From positions 1,550,001-1,614,000 of the forward strand of contig NZ_CP176395.1 in the NCBI RefSeq assembly GCF_046244365.1: 64,000 nucleotides of DNA, written 5' to 3'. A program made the position numbers and the translations under genes. The notes below the pieces were generated by a model that was not told the DNA's origin, searched no databases, and was given only the letters and a program-made list of their open reading frames with translations. The DNA comes from Paenibacillus_V sp046244365. GTDB lineage: Bacteria; Bacillota; Bacilli; Paenibacillales; NBRC-103111. Positions 16,972 to 26,044 of the stretch are shown in pieces; positions within the stretch are counted from its first letter, which is position 1, and every line of letters begins with the position of its first letter.

Positions 16972-17961
16972 ATGAAGAAGAAGCTGATGTTACCCGTATT
17001 GACTCTGATTGTAGCCCTTGCGACGTCCGCGTGCGGCGCAGGTAAAAGCGAGACGCCGGCGAGCAACGCGGCAGGAAGCCCGAGTCCGTCGGCTGCGGCA
17101 TCGACCGCCCCTTCTCAAGCGCCTGCCGAAGTGACGATCAAGCATAAGCTTGGCGAAACGAAGGTCAAAACCAATCCGAAGAACGTCGTCGTATTCGACT
17201 TCGGCATTCTCGACTCGCTCGACAAGCTGGGCGTAGAAGTCACGGGCGTACCGCAGGCGAACATTCCGCCATACTTGAGCAAATACAAAGAGTCGAAATA
17301 TAAAAATACAGGCAGCCTAACGGAGCCGGATTTCGAGAAAATCAACGCGCTGAAGCCGGAGCTGATCATCATTTCGGGCAGGCAGCAAACCGCTTACGAC
17401 GAGCTGAAGAAGATCGCGCCAACCGTCTTCCTGGGCGTCGATACCACCAAGTACATGGATTCTTACACGGAAAACACGAAGATTTTGGGCACGATTTTCG
17501 GCAAGGAGAAAGCGGTCGAAGAGGAGCTGGCGAAGGTGTCGGCATCGGTCAAGTCGCTCTCGGACAAAGTAAAAGCGATGAATAAAAACGCGCTGATCGT
17601 CCTCGCCAACGAAGGCAGCCTGAGCGCATACGGCGCAGGTTCCCGTTTCGGCATCATCCACGACGTGATCGGCTTTAAGCCGGCCGATGCGAACATCAAG
17701 GTGTCCACGCACGGAGATCCGATTTCTCCGGAATACATTTTGGAGAAAAACCCGGATTACCTGTTTGTCGTCGACCGTACGGCGGCCGTAGGCGGCGAAT
17801 CGAGCGCGAAGAAAACCGTCGAGAACGAGCTCGTGAAGAAAACGAACGCCTTCAAGGACGGACATATCGTGTACCTTGATCCGAACTACTGGTACCTGTC
17901 CGGCGGCGGACTCCTTTCCGTAGCGGAAATGGTGAAAGAATTAGATAAAGGCGTGAAGTAA
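16972..17961 (+). CDS. Siderophore-binding lipoprotein, YclQ/FpbQ type
   Basis: The mature protein is a membrane-anchored lipoprotein. The signal peptide ends in the lipobox ATSAC with Cys21, followed by a Ser/Ala/Pro-rich linker (about 22-48) and a Fe/B12 periplasmic-binding domain. The start ATG 16972 lies six bases after GAGGTGA; ATG 16966 is in frame but too close. It delivers the ferric siderophore to the permease pair. It is the last gene of the operon; a bidirectional terminator follows. Confidence 0.92.
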   Translation: MKKKLMLPVLTLIVALATSACGAGKSETPASNAAGSPSPSAAASTAPSQAPAEVTIKHKLGETKVKTNPKNVVVFDFGILDSLDKLGVEVTGVPQANIPPYLSKYKESKYKNTGSLTEPDFEKINALKPELIIISGRQQTAYDELKKIAPTVFLGVDTTKYMDSYTENTKILGTIFGKEKAVEEELAKVSASVKSLSDKVKAMNKNALIVLANEGSLSAYGAGSRFGIIHDVIGFKPADANIKVSTHGDPISPEYILEKNPDYLFVVDRTAAVGGESSAKKTVENELVKKTNAFKDGHIVYLDPNYWYLSGGGLLSVAEMVKELDKGVK

Positions 17962-18068
17962 CGACGGCATGCAAGCAGCTTACCCGAAGGGTAACAATCA
18001 TGGGCAGACGTCTAAGCGGACATCGTTCGAGAAAGTAGGAAACGTCGGCGACTGCAACGGACGCATAC

Positions 18069-18112
18069 GAAAAAACTACGCGGCAAGGAAACCCTTGCTG
18101 CGCAGTTTTTTT
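18069..18112. terminator. Bidirectional terminator between iron operon and HAD gene
   Basis: AACTACGCGGCAAGG pairs with CCTTGCTGCGCAGTT, with A6 on the left and T7 on the right, so it can serve both convergent units. Confidence 0.88.
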
Positions 18113-18125
18113 GCTTTTCACAGAC

Positions 18126-18905
18126 CTACGACCCCAGCAATCCTACCAGGTGCAGCCCTTTCCAAATCCCGTCCTCCGAGCTGGATGCGGTAACCAGATT
18201 GGCGGCGTTTTTAGCCTCATGAACCGCATTGCCCATCGCGATGCCGACGCCGGCGGATGCCAGCATTTCCACGTCGTTCAAGCCGTCCCCGAACGCAAAG
18301 CAATTCTCGTTCCGAATGCCCAGTATGCGAAGCATCTGCTCGATGCCGACCGCTTTCGAGCTATCTGCGGGAAGAACGTCTACCGCAAACTCATGCCAGC
18401 GGACGAAGCGAAGCTGCGGGAACGTTTGATCATATAAGGCCTGCTCCTCGCGGTTGATAAACAGATACCCTTGATAAACCGGTTCGTTCCGATGAAACGA
18501 AGGATCGACCGGCGGATGCGGCAGATTGATCGCTGCGAAGCTGTTGCGGATGTGCGGGTGTTCGGCGGCGAGCGCTCTGACCTTGCTTTCGTTACAAGTA
18601 GCCAGTGCATGGCCGCTTGCGGAAGTAAGGCTCACGAGCTCCTCAAGCGTGCCTGGATCGATCGGATTGGCATAGACCGGCTTCCCGTCATGAACGACAT
18701 ATTGCCCATTGATGGATACGAAGGAATGAATGCCGAGCTCTTCCCTGACCCACTCGAACATGGCAGGCGTCCGGCCCGTTGCTATGGCGGTTGCGATCCC
18801 TTTATCCTGAAGGGCCCGAACGGCTTTCTTCGTCGATTCCGGAATTTCGTTCCTGTCGTTCAGCAGCGTGCCGTCAATATCGAAAAAAACGATCTTCTTG
18901 TCCAT
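18126..18905 (-). CDS. Cof-type HAD-IIB phosphatase
   Basis: The protein of 259 residues is typical for Cof-type sugar-phosphate phosphatases. Motif I is FFDIDGTL with nucleophile Asp9 and Asp11. Motif II is the ATGRT segment near 45, and motif IV is FGDGLNDVEML near 210. The large type-IIB cap lies between. AAGGGGG precedes the ATG. Substrate unknown; members dephosphorylate sugar phosphates or flavin and pyridoxal precursors. Confidence 0.9.
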   Translation of the reverse strand: MDKKIVFFDIDGTLLNDRNEIPESTKKAVRALQDKGIATAIATGRTPAMFEWVREELGIHSFVSINGQYVVHDGKPVYANPIDPGTLEELVSLTSASGHALATCNESKVRALAAEHPHIRNSFAAINLPHPPVDPSFHRNEPVYQGYLFINREEQALYDQTFPQLRFVRWHEFAVDVLPADSSKAVGIEQMLRILGIRNENCFAFGDGLNDVEMLASAGVGIAMGNAVHEAKNAANLVTASSSEDGIWKGLHLVGLLGS

Positions 18906-19129
18906 TCGCAGTACCCCCTTTTTTTCTTTTCCCTTTCCTCATCCTAAGCTATGAAATGCTTTTCATGTCAACCTTTAATTTGCCGGACAGGGGGGAGAAG
19001 CGACATTTAGAGGACGTGCAGATGGCTCCTTTTTCCGAAGCGGTTCCTTGTATATCTGCTTTTGTTAAACCATATACTTGTAAGGAAACGACTCGCACGA
19101 CAAATGGCTTTAGCGAGGGGAGTGAGCAT

Positions 19130-20050
19130 ATGGACGGGATTACGATAACGGTAATGGCTTCAAAGGAGCATTCGGCAAGTGCGCTTCAAGCCCATGTTGA
19201 GCGCCTGCTGAAGGCGTACGCCGGCAAAATCCGCCTAGAAGCGGAGCACTTCGGTGAATTTGCGCAAATCCGCTGCGAGCGTCCGGCGAAAACCGCATGG
19301 AACCAGACGTTTCGAACGATCATCCGGGACAAAATCGGCTCGGCAATTGCCGCTTATATTGTGCAGGAAGAGGAACAAGAGCTGCTCCGCAGCATCATTA
19401 TGGCGGATTTTGCTTATGAGGACGAAGAGGAAATTGCCAAAATCATGCAATACTGCGGGGGCATGATCGGCGCCGAAGACGATCCCGAGCTCACGACCGA
19501 CCACAGCCGTCAGCGGAGAGAGCAGCTTATCGCCCACGAAATCAGCGGTTTCCTGAAGGAAAGCGGCAAGATTAACGTACATGGCCTTCTTCAATTCCGG
19601 CTGCAAAGCTATTTGGAGGAGCTGCGCGAGATCGTTGAATATGCGGTTGACGAATATTTGATGGATAAGCAATATCAGGAATTCATTTCTTTGCTTAAAT
19701 ATTTCGTTTTTATCCAGGATACCAAAATTCCGGAAGCCCACTTGATGCACAAGGGCGGCAACGAATTCGTTATTCTGAATGAACAAATGGTGCCGATTAC
19801 GGCCGACGACATCGATGAAACGCTGTCCGTGGAATGGCTGGATTCCGACTTTAATTTCGAGGATTTAATCGTTAGCACGCTTATTACGGTTGCGCCGCAG
19901 CACATCTATATCCATACGCGCGAGCCGGACGTACCGGTAATCCGGACGATCGTGCAAATATTCGAGGACCGCGCCAAATTATGCAATTATTGCCGGGTTT
20001 GCAAGCCGCTGCTTGGCGAACGCAGCAAACAGGATCAGCTGTCCCCTTGA
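19130..20050 (+). CDS. ytxC: Sporulation protein YtxC
   Basis: The protein of 306 residues matches the YtxC-like family of sporulation-associated proteins, which are soluble and of unknown mechanism. Visible features are a charged N-terminal half, LLQFRLQSYLEELREIVEYAVDEYL near 165, and the C-terminal LCNYCRVC cysteine cluster. The frame is open back to 18779, but the ATG at 19130 has GAGGGGAG upstream and gives the expected N-terminus. It immediately precedes thrS, as is usual in Bacillales, but a T-box leader separates the two. Confidence 0.85.
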   Translation: MDGITITVMASKEHSASALQAHVERLLKAYAGKIRLEAEHFGEFAQIRCERPAKTAWNQTFRTIIRDKIGSAIAAYIVQEEEQELLRSIIMADFAYEDEEEIAKIMQYCGGMIGAEDDPELTTDHSRQRREQLIAHEISGFLKESGKINVHGLLQFRLQSYLEELREIVEYAVDEYLMDKQYQEFISLLKYFVFIQDTKIPEAHLMHKGGNEFVILNEQMVPITADDIDETLSVEWLDSDFNFEDLIVSTLITVAPQHIYIHTREPDVPVIRTIVQIFEDRAKLCNYCRVCKPLLGERSKQDQLSP

Positions 20051-20094
20051 CCGGCGCTGCCGGCCTGTTTATAATAGACGTAAATTAACAAGTT

Positions 20095-20416
20095 AGGCGA
20101 TTATCGAAGACATGAGTTCGTACGGAACCGGCCCAGAGAAGGAAGCCATGGCTGCAAGCTTCTTACGTAAACCGGACGAATTTACCCCTTTGTAGCCTTG
20201 GCTTGGAACGTCGTCGCTCTAAATGAACGTTCATACATTTTGTTGAACGACCATTTGCCGACCGATCAGTACATGCCGACGGGTCATTCCCGATATCGGA
20301 TGCCTGAGGATTTGCTTGTCTCGTTTCGGCTTCATGCCGGCGGAGAGCGGTCGAAGTAGGGTGGAACCACGAGCTGAACGCACTCGTCCCTAGTGGGAGA
20401 GATGCGTTTTTTTTGC
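20095..20416 (+). ncRNA. T-box leader of the first thrS (specifier ACC)
   Basis: The T-box sequence AGGGTGGAACCACG is at 20358-20371. The specifier loop shows GAATTTACCCCTTTGTAGC with the threonine codon ACC at 20184-20186. Uncharged tRNA-Thr binding would prevent the terminator at 20378-20416 and allow expression. Confidence 0.93.
20378..20416 (+). terminator. T-box terminator, first thrS
   Basis: AACGCA...TCCC pairs with GGGA...TGCGTT and is followed by eight T residues. Confidence 0.88.
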
Positions 20417-20456
20417 GTTCAAAAATAACAATACGTCAAGGGAAGGCTGATCACAA

Positions 20457-22409
20457 ATGGCAGTAAACGTAACATTACCGGATGGCGCGGTACGCGAGTA
20501 TGCGCAAGGAACCACAATCGAGGATATAGCGGGATCGATCAGCTCCGGGCTGAAGAAAAACGCGATCGCGGGCAAAGTAAACGGCAAGGTGGTCGACCTG
20601 AACACGGCGCTGCAGGAAGACGCGAAAGTCGAAATCATCACGCTCGACAGCGAGGACGGGCTTGAAGTATACCGTCACAGCACCGCGCACTTGATGGCGC
20701 AGGCCATTAAACGTATTTTCGGCGAGAAAACGGTAAAGCTCGGCATCGGGCCGGTCATCGAGGACGGCTTTTACTACGACATCGATCTGGAGACGCCGCT
20801 TTCTTCCGACGACTTGAGCCGCATTGAGAAAGAAATGGAAAAAATTACGCAGGAAAATGTCGCGATTTCCCGCCGAGAGGTTAGCCGTGAAGAAGCGGTA
20901 CGCATTTTCAGCGAGCTCGAGGATCCGCTTAAGCTGGAGCTCATTCGCGATTTGCCTGCGGATTCGGTTATTACGATTTACGATCAGGGCGAGTTTTTCG
21001 ACCTGTGCCGGGGGCCGCACTTGCCGTCGACCGGACGGATCAAAGCCTTCAAGCTGCTTAGCGTAGCGGGCGCTTACTGGCGCGGCGACTCCAAGAACAA
21101 AATGCTGCAGCGTATTTACGGTACGGCTTTCCCGAAAAAAGCGCAGCTTGACGAGCACCTTCACTTGCTTGAAGAAGCCAAAAAGCGCGATCACCGCAAG
21201 CTCGGCAAAGAGCTGAAGACGTTCACGTTCTCCCGCGAGGTCGGGCAAGGACTTCCGCTATGGCTGCCGGCCGGCGCGAAAATCCGCCGTACGATGGAAC
21301 GCTATATCGTGGACCTGGAGGAAAGACTCGGCTACCAGCACGTGTACACGCCGGTGCTGGCGAACGTCGAGCTGTACAAAATTTCGGGTCACTGGGAGCA
21401 CTACCAAGAGGATATGTTCCCGAAAATGACGCTGGATAACGAAGAACTCGTACTTCGTCCGATGAACTGTCCTCACCATATGATGGTGTACAAGAGCGAA
21501 ATGCGCAGCTATCGCGACCTGCCTGTACGGATCGCGGAGCTCGGCACGATGCATCGCTACGAAATGTCCGGCGCTTTGACGGGCCTTCACCGCGTACGGG
21601 CAATGACGCTGAACGACGCTCATATTTTCTGCCGTCTGGATCAGATCAAGGAAGAATTCGGCCGCGTCGTCAAGCTGATTCGTCAAGTATACGAGGATTT
21701 TGGCATCAAGGAATACCGCTTCCGTCTATCGTACCGCGATCCGAAGGATACGGAAAAATATTTCCAGAACGACGAAATGTGGGAAACCGCACAGCGCATG
21801 CTGCGCGAGGTCGTAGAGGAGCTCGACTTGCCGTTCTACGAGGCGGAAGGAGAAGCGGCGTTCTACGGTCCTAAGCTTGACGTCCAGATCAAGACTGCCT
21901 TGAAAAAAGAAGAAACGCTGTCCACCGCACAGATCGACTTCCTGCTTCCTGAGCGGTTCCAGCTCGAGTACACCGGCGACGACGGCCAGAAACACCGTCC
22001 GGTCGTCATTCACCGCGGCATCATCAGCACGATGGAGCGGATGACCGCTTATTTGCTGGAGAACTTTGCGGGGGCGCTGCCGACCTGGCTGTCGCCCGAG
22101 CAGGCGCGCATCATCCCGGTTTCGCCGGCTTTCGAAGCCAAGGCGAACGAGCTTAGAGAGCAGTTGCAGCTTGCGGGTATCCGCGTAGAAGCGGACGTGC
22201 GCAACGAGAAGCTCGGCTACAAAATCCGCGAGGCGCAGCTTGAGAAAATCCCGTACATGCTCGTCATCGGCGAGAACGAAGTGACGAACGGCACGTTCTC
22301 CGTCCGCAAACGCGGCCAAGGCGATATCGGCGCCCACAGCGTGGAAGCGACCATCGCGATGATCGCGGACGACATCCGCAACAAATCGCAGGATCAGCAA
22401 GAAGCATAA
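20457..22409 (+). CDS. Threonyl-tRNA synthetase, ThrZ-like core
   Basis: The protein of 650 residues charges tRNA-Thr. It has a TGS domain (about 1-63) and an editing domain with His74, His78, Cys184 and His188 (HSTAH; CRGPH). The catalytic core has the zinc ligands Cys338, His389 and His519, and a C-terminal anticodon-binding domain (LGYKIREAQLEKIPYMLV) follows. The core (LPLWLPAGAKIRR, MNCPHHMMVY, LGTMHRYE) resembles the ThrZ-type branch of Firmicutes. Up to residue 253 it is very close to the second ThrRS, then diverges sharply. A T-box with ACC specifier controls it. Confidence 0.94.
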   Translation: MAVNVTLPDGAVREYAQGTTIEDIAGSISSGLKKNAIAGKVNGKVVDLNTALQEDAKVEIITLDSEDGLEVYRHSTAHLMAQAIKRIFGEKTVKLGIGPVIEDGFYYDIDLETPLSSDDLSRIEKEMEKITQENVAISRREVSREEAVRIFSELEDPLKLELIRDLPADSVITIYDQGEFFDLCRGPHLPSTGRIKAFKLLSVAGAYWRGDSKNKMLQRIYGTAFPKKAQLDEHLHLLEEAKKRDHRKLGKELKTFTFSREVGQGLPLWLPAGAKIRRTMERYIVDLEERLGYQHVYTPVLANVELYKISGHWEHYQEDMFPKMTLDNEELVLRPMNCPHHMMVYKSEMRSYRDLPVRIAELGTMHRYEMSGALTGLHRVRAMTLNDAHIFCRLDQIKEEFGRVVKLIRQVYEDFGIKEYRFRLSYRDPKDTEKYFQNDEMWETAQRMLREVVEELDLPFYEAEGEAAFYGPKLDVQIKTALKKEETLSTAQIDFLLPERFQLEYTGDDGQKHRPVVIHRGIISTMERMTAYLLENFAGALPTWLSPEQARIIPVSPAFEAKANELREQLQLAGIRVEADVRNEKLGYKIREAQLEKIPYMLVIGENEVTNGTFSVRKRGQGDIGAHSVEATIAMIADDIRNKSQDQQEA

Positions 22410-22412
22410 GCG

Positions 22413-22708
22413 ATAGCTATAATCAGAGACATGAGTCAGCCTAAGCGCGGTACAGAGAGAGGGGTTCAAGCTGAAAGCCCCTTCCGTCAGCCCGGCCGAT
22501 TTACCGCTTTGTAGCTTTGATGGGGAACGGCGCATGAGGGCGGTCGGCGAAGGCAGCCGGCGGTCCGCCAGCGTCCAGTATCGATCGACGGCTCATCTCC
22601 GTTACCGGATGGCTGAGGATTCGCCGTGCATAACGGCGGGTCGAATCAGGGTGGAACCACGGGTTTAAACGCACTCGTCCCTTACGGGACGGGCTGCGTT
22701 TTTTTGTT
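22413..22708 (+). ncRNA. T-box leader of the second thrS (specifier ACC)
   Basis: AGGGTGGAACCACG lies at 22648-22661. The specifier loop GATTTACCGCTTTGTAGC carries ACC at 22503-22505. It begins right after the first thrS stop codon, so the two thrS genes are tandem units with separate tRNA-sensing leaders. Confidence 0.93.
22668..22708 (+). terminator. T-box terminator, second thrS
   Basis: AACGCA...CGTCCC pairs with GGGACG...TGCGTT followed by T7. Confidence 0.87.
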
Positions 22709-22740
22709 TTTTACATTTAAAATGATTAGGAGGAATTACT

Positions 22741-24672
22741 ATGGAGAACCAAAATGAGATTAGCGTTATACTGCCGGACAACAGCGTTAAGAAGGTGGCG
22801 GCGGGAACGACGCTGGCACAGCTTGCGGAAGCGATCAGCCCGGGGCTGCGCAAGAACGCGGTGGCCGGCAAAACGGACGGAAAGCTTGTCGATTTGAACG
22901 CCCCGCTGTATGAAGGCGCGAAGACGGAGATCGTCACGCTCGACAGCGAAGACGGTCTTGCGGTATACCGCCACAGCACGGCTCATCTTTTGGCGCAGGC
23001 GCTCAAACGGATATATGGGCAGAAAGCGGTCAAACTCGGCATCGGGCCGGTAATCGAGGACGGTTTTTACTACGACGTCGATCTGGTATCCCCTATATCA
23101 TCAGACGATTTGAACCGTATCGAGAAGGAGATGGAGCGGATCGCGCAAGAGGATCTGCCTATCCTTCGGCGCGAGGTCAGCCGGCCCGAGGCGGTGCGTA
23201 TTTTCAGCGAGCTGGAGGATCCGCTTAAGCTGGAGCTTATCCGCGATTTGCCGGAGGAGGCGGTTCTCAGCTTATACGATCAGGGTGAGTTTTTGGACCT
23301 GTGCCGCGGGCCTCACTTGCCGTCGACGGGGCGAATCAAAGCGTTCAAACTGTTAAGCGTGGCCGGCGCCTATTGGCGGGGAGATTCGAACAACCGGATG
23401 CTTCAGCGCATTTATGGAACGGCGTTCCCGAAAAAATCGCAGCTGGAGGAACATCTGCACCGGCTGGAGGAAGCGAAGAAGCGCGATCACCGGAAGCTTG
23501 GCAAAGAGCTCGGTTTGTTCATGTTCTCCGAGGAGGCGCCCGGCATGCCTTTCTATTTGCCTAAGGGCATGATCGTCCGTAACGAGCTGGAGGCTTTCTC
23601 CCGGGAGCTGCAGAGCGAGGCCGATTATGAGGAAGTGCGCACGCCGCTCATGATGAACAGGCGGCTATGGGAGCAGTCGGGACACTGGGATCATTATAAA
23701 GATAATATGTATTTCACGAATGTGGATGAAGCGGCCTTTGCGCTCAAGCCGATGAACTGCCCGGGCCATATGCTGATCTATAAGAATGACCTTCATTCGT
23801 ACCGCGAGCTTCCGATTCGCCTCTCCGAGTTCGGTCAGGTGCATCGGCATGAGTTTTCCGGAGCGCTGAACGGGATGATGCGGGTCAGAACGTTTTGCCA
23901 GGACGACGCCCATTTGTTTGTCCTCCCCAGTCAAATCGAGGAAGAGATTGCCAAGGTAATCTCCTTGATTGACCGGATGTATAACGTCTTTGGCTTTGAA
24001 TATCGAATCGAGCTGTCTACGCGTCCGGAGGATTCGATGGGATCGGATGAGCTGTGGGAGCAAGCGGAGACATCTCTGCGGAACGTGCTGGAGTCCCAAG
24101 GAATCGCCTACAGACTGAACGAGGGAGATGGCGCCTTCTATGGACCGAAGATCGACTTCCACATTTATGACGCGCTCAAGAGAAGCTGGCAGTGCGGGAC
24201 GATTCAGCTGGATTTTCAAATGCCGGAAAAATTCGATCTGTCCTATGTAGGGGAAGATAGCCAAAAACATCGTCCCGTCGTCATTCACCGGGCTGTTTAC
24301 GGGTCTGTCGACCGGTTTATCGGCATTCTGACGGAGCATTATTCGGGTGCTTTCCCGTTATGGCTCTCGCCGGTGCAGGCCGTGGTCGTACCGGTATCCG
24401 ATGCGCAGGCGGATTACGCGCTCGCGGTGCGAAAGCAGCTGCAAAGGGCCGGCATCCGCGCGGAAGCGGATGTTCGAGGCGAGAAGCTCGGCTACAAAAT
24501 TCGTGAAGCGCAGCTGCAAAAAGTGCCTTATATGCTCGTTGTCGGCGACAACGAAAGAGATGCCCGCGCCTGTTCGGTAAGGAAACGCGGACAAGGCGAC
24601 ATCGGCGTACAAGGTATCGAAGAGACGATCGAAATGATTTTGCAAGAAATCCGGAGCAAATCGAACGAGTAG
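22741..24672 (+). CDS. thrS: Threonyl-tRNA synthetase, canonical ThrS
   Basis: The protein of 643 residues has TGS, editing (HSTAH; CRGPH), catalytic and anticodon-binding domains. The core reads LFMFSEEAPGMPFYLPKG, MNCPGHMLIYK, GQVHRHEFSGALNG and CQDDAHLF, as in the main Bacillus ThrS (643 residues). AGGAGGAA precedes the ATG. It is the second of two adjacent ThrRS genes and has its own T-box. Which of the two is the housekeeping enzyme cannot be told from sequence; the core of this one is the canonical type. Confidence 0.95.
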   Translation: MENQNEISVILPDNSVKKVAAGTTLAQLAEAISPGLRKNAVAGKTDGKLVDLNAPLYEGAKTEIVTLDSEDGLAVYRHSTAHLLAQALKRIYGQKAVKLGIGPVIEDGFYYDVDLVSPISSDDLNRIEKEMERIAQEDLPILRREVSRPEAVRIFSELEDPLKLELIRDLPEEAVLSLYDQGEFLDLCRGPHLPSTGRIKAFKLLSVAGAYWRGDSNNRMLQRIYGTAFPKKSQLEEHLHRLEEAKKRDHRKLGKELGLFMFSEEAPGMPFYLPKGMIVRNELEAFSRELQSEADYEEVRTPLMMNRRLWEQSGHWDHYKDNMYFTNVDEAAFALKPMNCPGHMLIYKNDLHSYRELPIRLSEFGQVHRHEFSGALNGMMRVRTFCQDDAHLFVLPSQIEEEIAKVISLIDRMYNVFGFEYRIELSTRPEDSMGSDELWEQAETSLRNVLESQGIAYRLNEGDGAFYGPKIDFHIYDALKRSWQCGTIQLDFQMPEKFDLSYVGEDSQKHRPVVIHRAVYGSVDRFIGILTEHYSGAFPLWLSPVQAVVVPVSDAQADYALAVRKQLQRAGIRAEADVRGEKLGYKIREAQLQKVPYMLVVGDNERDARACSVRKRGQGDIGVQGIEETIEMILQEIRSKSNE

Positions 24673-24794
24673 ATAAAGATATCGGTGCATAACGTTCCGT
24701 CCTTTTGGGTACCTTACCTGTTAATATGCCGTTTTTGGCGTATAATCGCATGTCAAACAGGACACCCTCATTGTAGGGGGAGGTAGTCAAAAAG

Positions 24795-25559
24795 ATGATG
24801 GAAATGGCTTTTAGTCAGTCAAAATGGATTGGCGTCCTAACGATGTGGATCGCCATGATTTTTGTCGGACCTGTGGAACAAGGGGGCGGACAGGTGCTTG
24901 AGCCCGTCTTTCAAACAGCGGAGCATGCTGCAGGATCCGCGCAGCCCTCAATCATTACGCCTATTGCGAAAAAAAATGAAGCGCAAAATGTAAAGCTGGG
25001 CCTGGTTGCTTCCGGCAGCATGAAAACGGGTGGTTCGTCAAGCAAACGGCTAGCGGCGGCGGAGCCTGAAGCCGGGCCTCCTGCTGGGCCGGATATAAAG
25101 AGTATGGAGGAAAGCGCGATTTTTGCCAATTTGGATAAGCTGCTGGATCGCTTCGATTCCGTTGAGGTCGTTGCTACGGGTTATTCCGCAGGCAAGGAAT
25201 CGACCGGGAAAACGCCGAGCCATCCGGAATACGGGATCACGTACTCGGGCGTAAAAGTGCGCAAGGATACGTTCTCGACCATTGCAGCCGATCCGAAAGT
25301 GTTCCCGCTGGGCACCGTACTCTACATTCCGGGCTACGGCTATGGCGTTGTCGCCGACACCGGAAGCAAAATAAAAGGCAATAAAATCGACTTGTATTTC
25401 AAAACGAAGGATCAAGTGTACCAGCAATGGGGCAAAAAGACAGTGCGTGTTTACGTCTTGATCCAGGGCGAAGGCAAAGTGACGGAAGCGATGATGGACC
25501 GTCTGAACTCGCTCAAAACGGTAGCCGTCGAGCAGCCCGCTTCCGTCTCTACGAAGTAG
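24795..25559 (+). CDS. 3D-domain protein (YuiC-like, putative cell-wall hydrolase)
   Basis: The protein of 254 residues has an N-terminal hydrophobic segment (about 10-27), suggesting export or anchoring. A low-complexity Ala/Gly/Ser/Pro linker (about 60-105) follows. The C-terminal 3D domain (about 120-225) carries the aspartate-rich double-psi-barrel motif VVADTGSKIKGNKIDLYF, found in Rpf/YabE/YuiC-type peptidoglycan-cleaving proteins. GGGGGAGG lies upstream. There is no G5 or LysM domain. It probably remodels peptidoglycan; activity is inferred. A terminator follows at 25570. Confidence 0.85.
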   Translation: MMEMAFSQSKWIGVLTMWIAMIFVGPVEQGGGQVLEPVFQTAEHAAGSAQPSIITPIAKKNEAQNVKLGLVASGSMKTGGSSSKRLAAAEPEAGPPAGPDIKSMEESAIFANLDKLLDRFDSVEVVATGYSAGKESTGKTPSHPEYGITYSGVKVRKDTFSTIAADPKVFPLGTVLYIPGYGYGVVADTGSKIKGNKIDLYFKTKDQVYQQWGKKTVRVYVLIQGEGKVTEAMMDRLNSLKTVAVEQPASVSTK

Positions 25560-25569
25560 CGGTAAGCAG

Positions 25570-25605
25570 CCCTTTACCTTATCAACAGGTAAGGGGTTTT
25601 ATTTT
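25570..25605 (+). terminator. Terminator of the 3D-domain gene
   Basis: CCCTTTACCTT pairs with AGGTAAGGGG followed by TTTTATTTT. Confidence 0.8.
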
Positions 25606-25798
25606 GTTGCGTATGAGCGTTCAGGGCGACTGGCACGGTTTGCGGCTAGCACGCGTCGGTCCCAGCGACGCGGCCTATCCTTTACGAGCGGCACTGCGAC
25701 GCAGACTTCGTTCTCCCTATAGGGAAGGCGGTATTCAAATTATGGAGGGAATAAATTCGCCGCCTCTACAAAAAATAAAGACGTGGAGGTGATAACCA

Positions 25799-25930
25799 AT
25801 GGCGAAGAACAAAAAGAATAATAACAACAAATATAACGCCGAGTTTGCGGAGGAAGTCGTTGCGGCAAACAACAAGCAGGCTGCGCAAAACTCGCCGAGC
25901 GAAGGCGCAAGCAAAACCTCTAAGAGGTAA
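25799..25930 (+). CDS. Small basic spore-type protein (gamma-SASP-like)
   Basis: A 43-codon gene with a strong GGAGGTGA site seven bases before the ATG. The protein is Asn/Lys-rich at the N-terminus (MAKNKKNNNNKYN), then AEFAEEVVAANNKQAAQNSPSEG, and ends KTSKR. It lacks aromatic bulk and hydrophobic segments. The FAEE..AANNKQ stretch resembles the repeat of gamma-type small acid-soluble spore proteins (SspE family), which serve as an amino-acid store in spores. That assignment is tentative. A long hairpin terminator follows. Confidence 0.6.
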   Translation: MAKNKKNNNNKYNAEFAEEVVAANNKQAAQNSPSEGASKTSKR

Positions 25931-25945
25931 TCTTCACACATAGGA

Positions 25946-26007
25946 AACGAAGAGGTTGTCTCGAAAGCCATGAAGTTGGCGGAGAGACGGCCTCTTCGTG
26001 CTTTTTA
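25946..26007 (+). terminator. Terminator after the small spore-type gene
   Basis: ACGAAGAGG pairs with CCTCTTCGT, extended by GTCTC/GAGAC further in, and is followed by TTTTT. Confidence 0.75.
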
Positions 26008-26044
26008 AATGGCGGTAGAACCAAACTGAGGATTTACGGTAAGG

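Noticed and set aside
25427..25792. Plus-strand frame after the 3D-domain gene
   Set aside because: It begins inside the 3D-domain gene in another frame, crosses its terminator and has no ribosome site.
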